Shown here: positions 62,957-64,000 of the stretch, in pieces
Layout: each line of letters starts with the position of its first letter
Numbering within the stretch: position 1 is the first letter of the stretch
DNA from: Sporolactobacillus terrae DSM 11697
GTDB lineage: Bacteria; Bacillota; Bacilli; Bacillales; Sporolactobacillaceae
Reading direction: 5' to 3'
Length of the DNA stretch: 64,000 bases
NCBI RefSeq assembly: GCF_000648615.1
Contig: NZ_JFZC01000004.1
Location: forward strand, 1 to 64,000
The notes under the pieces: model-generated
What the model was told of the DNA's origin: nothing
Databases searched by the model: none
The model's input: the letters and a program-made list of their open reading frames with translations, nothing else
Position numbers and translations under genes: made by a program

Positions 62957-63114
62957 GATAAGAAAGTATACGTTTTTCCCCGTCTTCAAACCAATAGACC
63001 CGTGTCTTGGCCGAGAATCCAAAGCGGAGGTACTCTGGCGCCAGCGGCAAGCAAGTACCCACAGCGACGATTCAGCACCGCGAAGACACGAGCCCATCAC
63101 ATATGGCTGGAGAT
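62957..63114. repeat. Dispersed structured repeat, copy 3 (short form)
   Basis: This is the same element as at 88-290 and 7531-7708, and the one with the clearest pairing. The pairs are CGTGTCTT (63001-63008) with AAGACACG (63083-63090), GAATC (63015-63019) with GATTC (63069-63073), and GGTAC (63029-63033) with GTACC (63055-63059), with TGGCGCCA inside. This nested order suggests a folded RNA or cruciform. Confidence 0.8.
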
Positions 63115-63191
63115 TAACGACCAGGTGCTCTTTGCCGGTTTTTCTTATTATTTTGTAGGTGTATTTTACGATATATGTACATCCCACATAG

Positions 63192-63231
63192 GTATATACA
63201 GAAAATATATGTATATTTTCTGTATATACCG
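63192..63231. promoter_or_regulatory. 40-bp perfect palindrome upstream of the EXLDI gene
   Basis: The arms GGTATATACAGAAAATATA and TATATTTTCTGTATATACC are perfectly complementary around a TG. Related TATAC/GTATA half-sites continue to about 63270. It begins 113 bp upstream of the downstream start and is a probable operator. Confidence 0.75.
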
Positions 63232-63304
63232 CTTTTAATATACGTATAAAGCGTGTATATTTATATGTATAAACTAAGTAGGCGAAGAAAGGGAGCGTAC
63301 GTTG

Positions 63305-63847
63305 ATGCCGAATAAGACCATTTATGTTCCAGACGCTGATTTGGAAGTATTTGAACAAGCCCAAGAAGTATCCGGTAAAAATCTGTCCGCTACGATTGTA
63401 CAGGCACTCCGCTTTTATACAAAGATCGGAGAGGGGAAAGGTTTTGAACATATTGAAGTCTCTGTAGGTGAAGATGGTTATTATAAAAGGAAACGATTCA
63501 TCGGACGTGAACTTGCTTCTGCCAGTGTGCACGATGAGGATCATTCAATACTAACAACCTATACGGTTTATGAAACGACCCATGGCCGATACGCTGTCTA
63601 CATCCGCGAACAGAAGCGTATCCCTTTGGAACAATCGATTGAAAACGAACTGCGAAAAAGGATTATGGAGAAAATTGCAGGAGAAAGTACCAGTGGTCTT
63701 TCGCTGACGGCCGAATCGGATGATCTGATCCCAGATAAACGGATTTTAAGTGTTTATAACTCCATTGATGACCTTATCGGCAAGGTGCCCACTGATTTAT
63801 ACCATGCCTTGCATGAAATCAAAGATGGAGAATTTCTTGATATCTAA
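63305..63847 (+). CDS. EXLDI-family protein with RHH-like N-terminus
   Basis: This 180-residue protein opens with KTIYVPDADLEVFEQAQEVSGKNLSATIVQALRFY, similar to ribbon-helix-helix or MetJ-like DNA-binding modules. It ends in GEFLDI, the C-terminal E-x-L-D-I signature that names the EXLDI family. The middle (ASVHDEDHSILTTYTVYETTHGRYAVYIREQ) is predicted beta-rich. GGGAG is spaced for the ATG; a TTG one codon earlier is possible. Function is not established; a regulator acting on the upstream palindrome is inferred. It is followed after 38 bp by a CorA-like gene. Confidence 0.75.
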   Translation: MPNKTIYVPDADLEVFEQAQEVSGKNLSATIVQALRFYTKIGEGKGFEHIEVSVGEDGYYKRKRFIGRELASASVHDEDHSILTTYTVYETTHGRYAVYIREQKRIPLEQSIENELRKRIMEKIAGESTSGLSLTAESDDLIPDKRILSVYNSIDDLIGKVPTDLYHALHEIKDGEFLDI

Positions 63848-63885
63848 CCATTTCTTGAGTCGACAAAAGGCAGGTGCTTGTTTCT

Positions 63886-64000
63886 GTGATACGGATACTG
63901 ACTCATGATCAGCAGAATCAATTGGTTTCAAACTTGGCTCTTTCAAAATTAGCATCCGCGGATTCGGACAACTTTTGGCTGGACATCAGTGCGGCAACGG
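63886..64000 (+). CDS. CorA-like magnesium transporter, truncated by window end
   Basis: Only the first 38 codons are present, from GTG: MIRILTHDQQNQL... then NFWLDISAAT. The opening and the W-(V/L)-D-(I/L)-x-x-(P/A)-T segment are typical of CorA-family divalent-cation transporters. CAGGTG lies about 12 nt upstream. It would be co-transcribed with the EXLDI gene. The membrane domain with the GMN motif lies outside the window. Confidence 0.5.
   Translation, partial: MIRILTHDQQNQLVSNLALSKLASADSDNFWLDISAAT

Noticed and set aside
62757-63062. 101-residue minus-strand ORF
   Set aside because: It starts inside repeat copy 3, has no ribosome binding site and resembles no known family. It could be a decayed gene end, but this cannot be supported.
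1-64000. CRISPR array, tRNA or rRNA genes, transposase or integrase
   Set aside because: I looked for regular spaced repeats, tRNA-like T-loop/acceptor patterns, rRNA blocks and DDE or recombinase ORFs and found none. The only tandem array (7710-7768) has no spacers.

Overview
The window looks like chromosome from a spore-forming, low-to-moderate-GC Firmicute of the order Bacillales. Sporolactobacillaceae (Sporolactobacillus-like) is my best guess, but this is inference. Supporting signs are a spore-coat transglutaminase gene (tgl), a class B RNase P RNA, the Bacillus-type run mrfA-mrfB-ypsA-gpsB-rnpB-ypsC-M32 peptidase, a divergent ald/adeR pair, a ykfABC-like murein-peptide operon, strong Shine-Dalgarno sites and many TTG/GTG starts. 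No tRNA, CRISPR array, transposase or phage gene was seen.

Layout. 1-7.5 kb: a dispersed repeat (copy 1), a small IDEAL-domain protein, a DMT exporter with an RNase H-like protein, fhs, a BaiN-like flavoprotein, the tRNA hydroxylase trhO, and an orphan HicB-like gene with a 31-bp operator-like palindrome. 7.5-15 kb: repeat copy 2 with 14-bp tandem repeats, a DHA2 drug exporter, tgl with an unknown partner gene, thyA-dfrA, and gapN. 15-20 kb: an ABC-F gene behind a leader containing short ORFs and a terminator, flanked by two paralogous Sm-like small genes; then zur and two membrane-protein genes. 20-28 kb: a DUF3870 gene, an ldcA-ykfB-ykfC-serine hydrolase operon, then nadE with an ABC exporter. 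28-37 kb: ald/adeR, a heterodimeric ABC exporter with one degenerate ATP site, an EAL-HDOD protein and a DUF1361 protein. 37-43 kb: menF-menD-menH-menC (no menB or menE) and a PpaX-like HAD phosphatase. 43-56 kb: mrfAB, ypsA, gpsB, rnpB, ypsC, an M32 carboxypeptidase and parE-parC. 56-64 kb: two small membrane proteins, a ferredoxin-NADP reductase with a Fur-like box, a tandem GNAT gene followed by a nucleotidyltransferase-methyltransferase fusion, a sugar porter divergent from a MarR regulator, repeat copy 3, and an EXLDI-family gene behind a 40-bp near-continuous palindrome, leading into a truncated corA-like gene.

How the genes work together. fhs, thyA and dfrA serve one-carbon and thymidylate metabolism. 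gapN and nadE supply NADPH and NAD. The ykf-like operon would degrade recycled murein peptides and ald would use the alanine released (inference). The men genes make the front half of menaquinone. The most distinctive signals are the three-copy structured repeat, the two large palindromes upstream of ribbon-helix-helix-like genes, the ABC-F leader, and the fused nucleotidyltransferase-methyltransferase. No single locus is clearly a new defence or mobile system.
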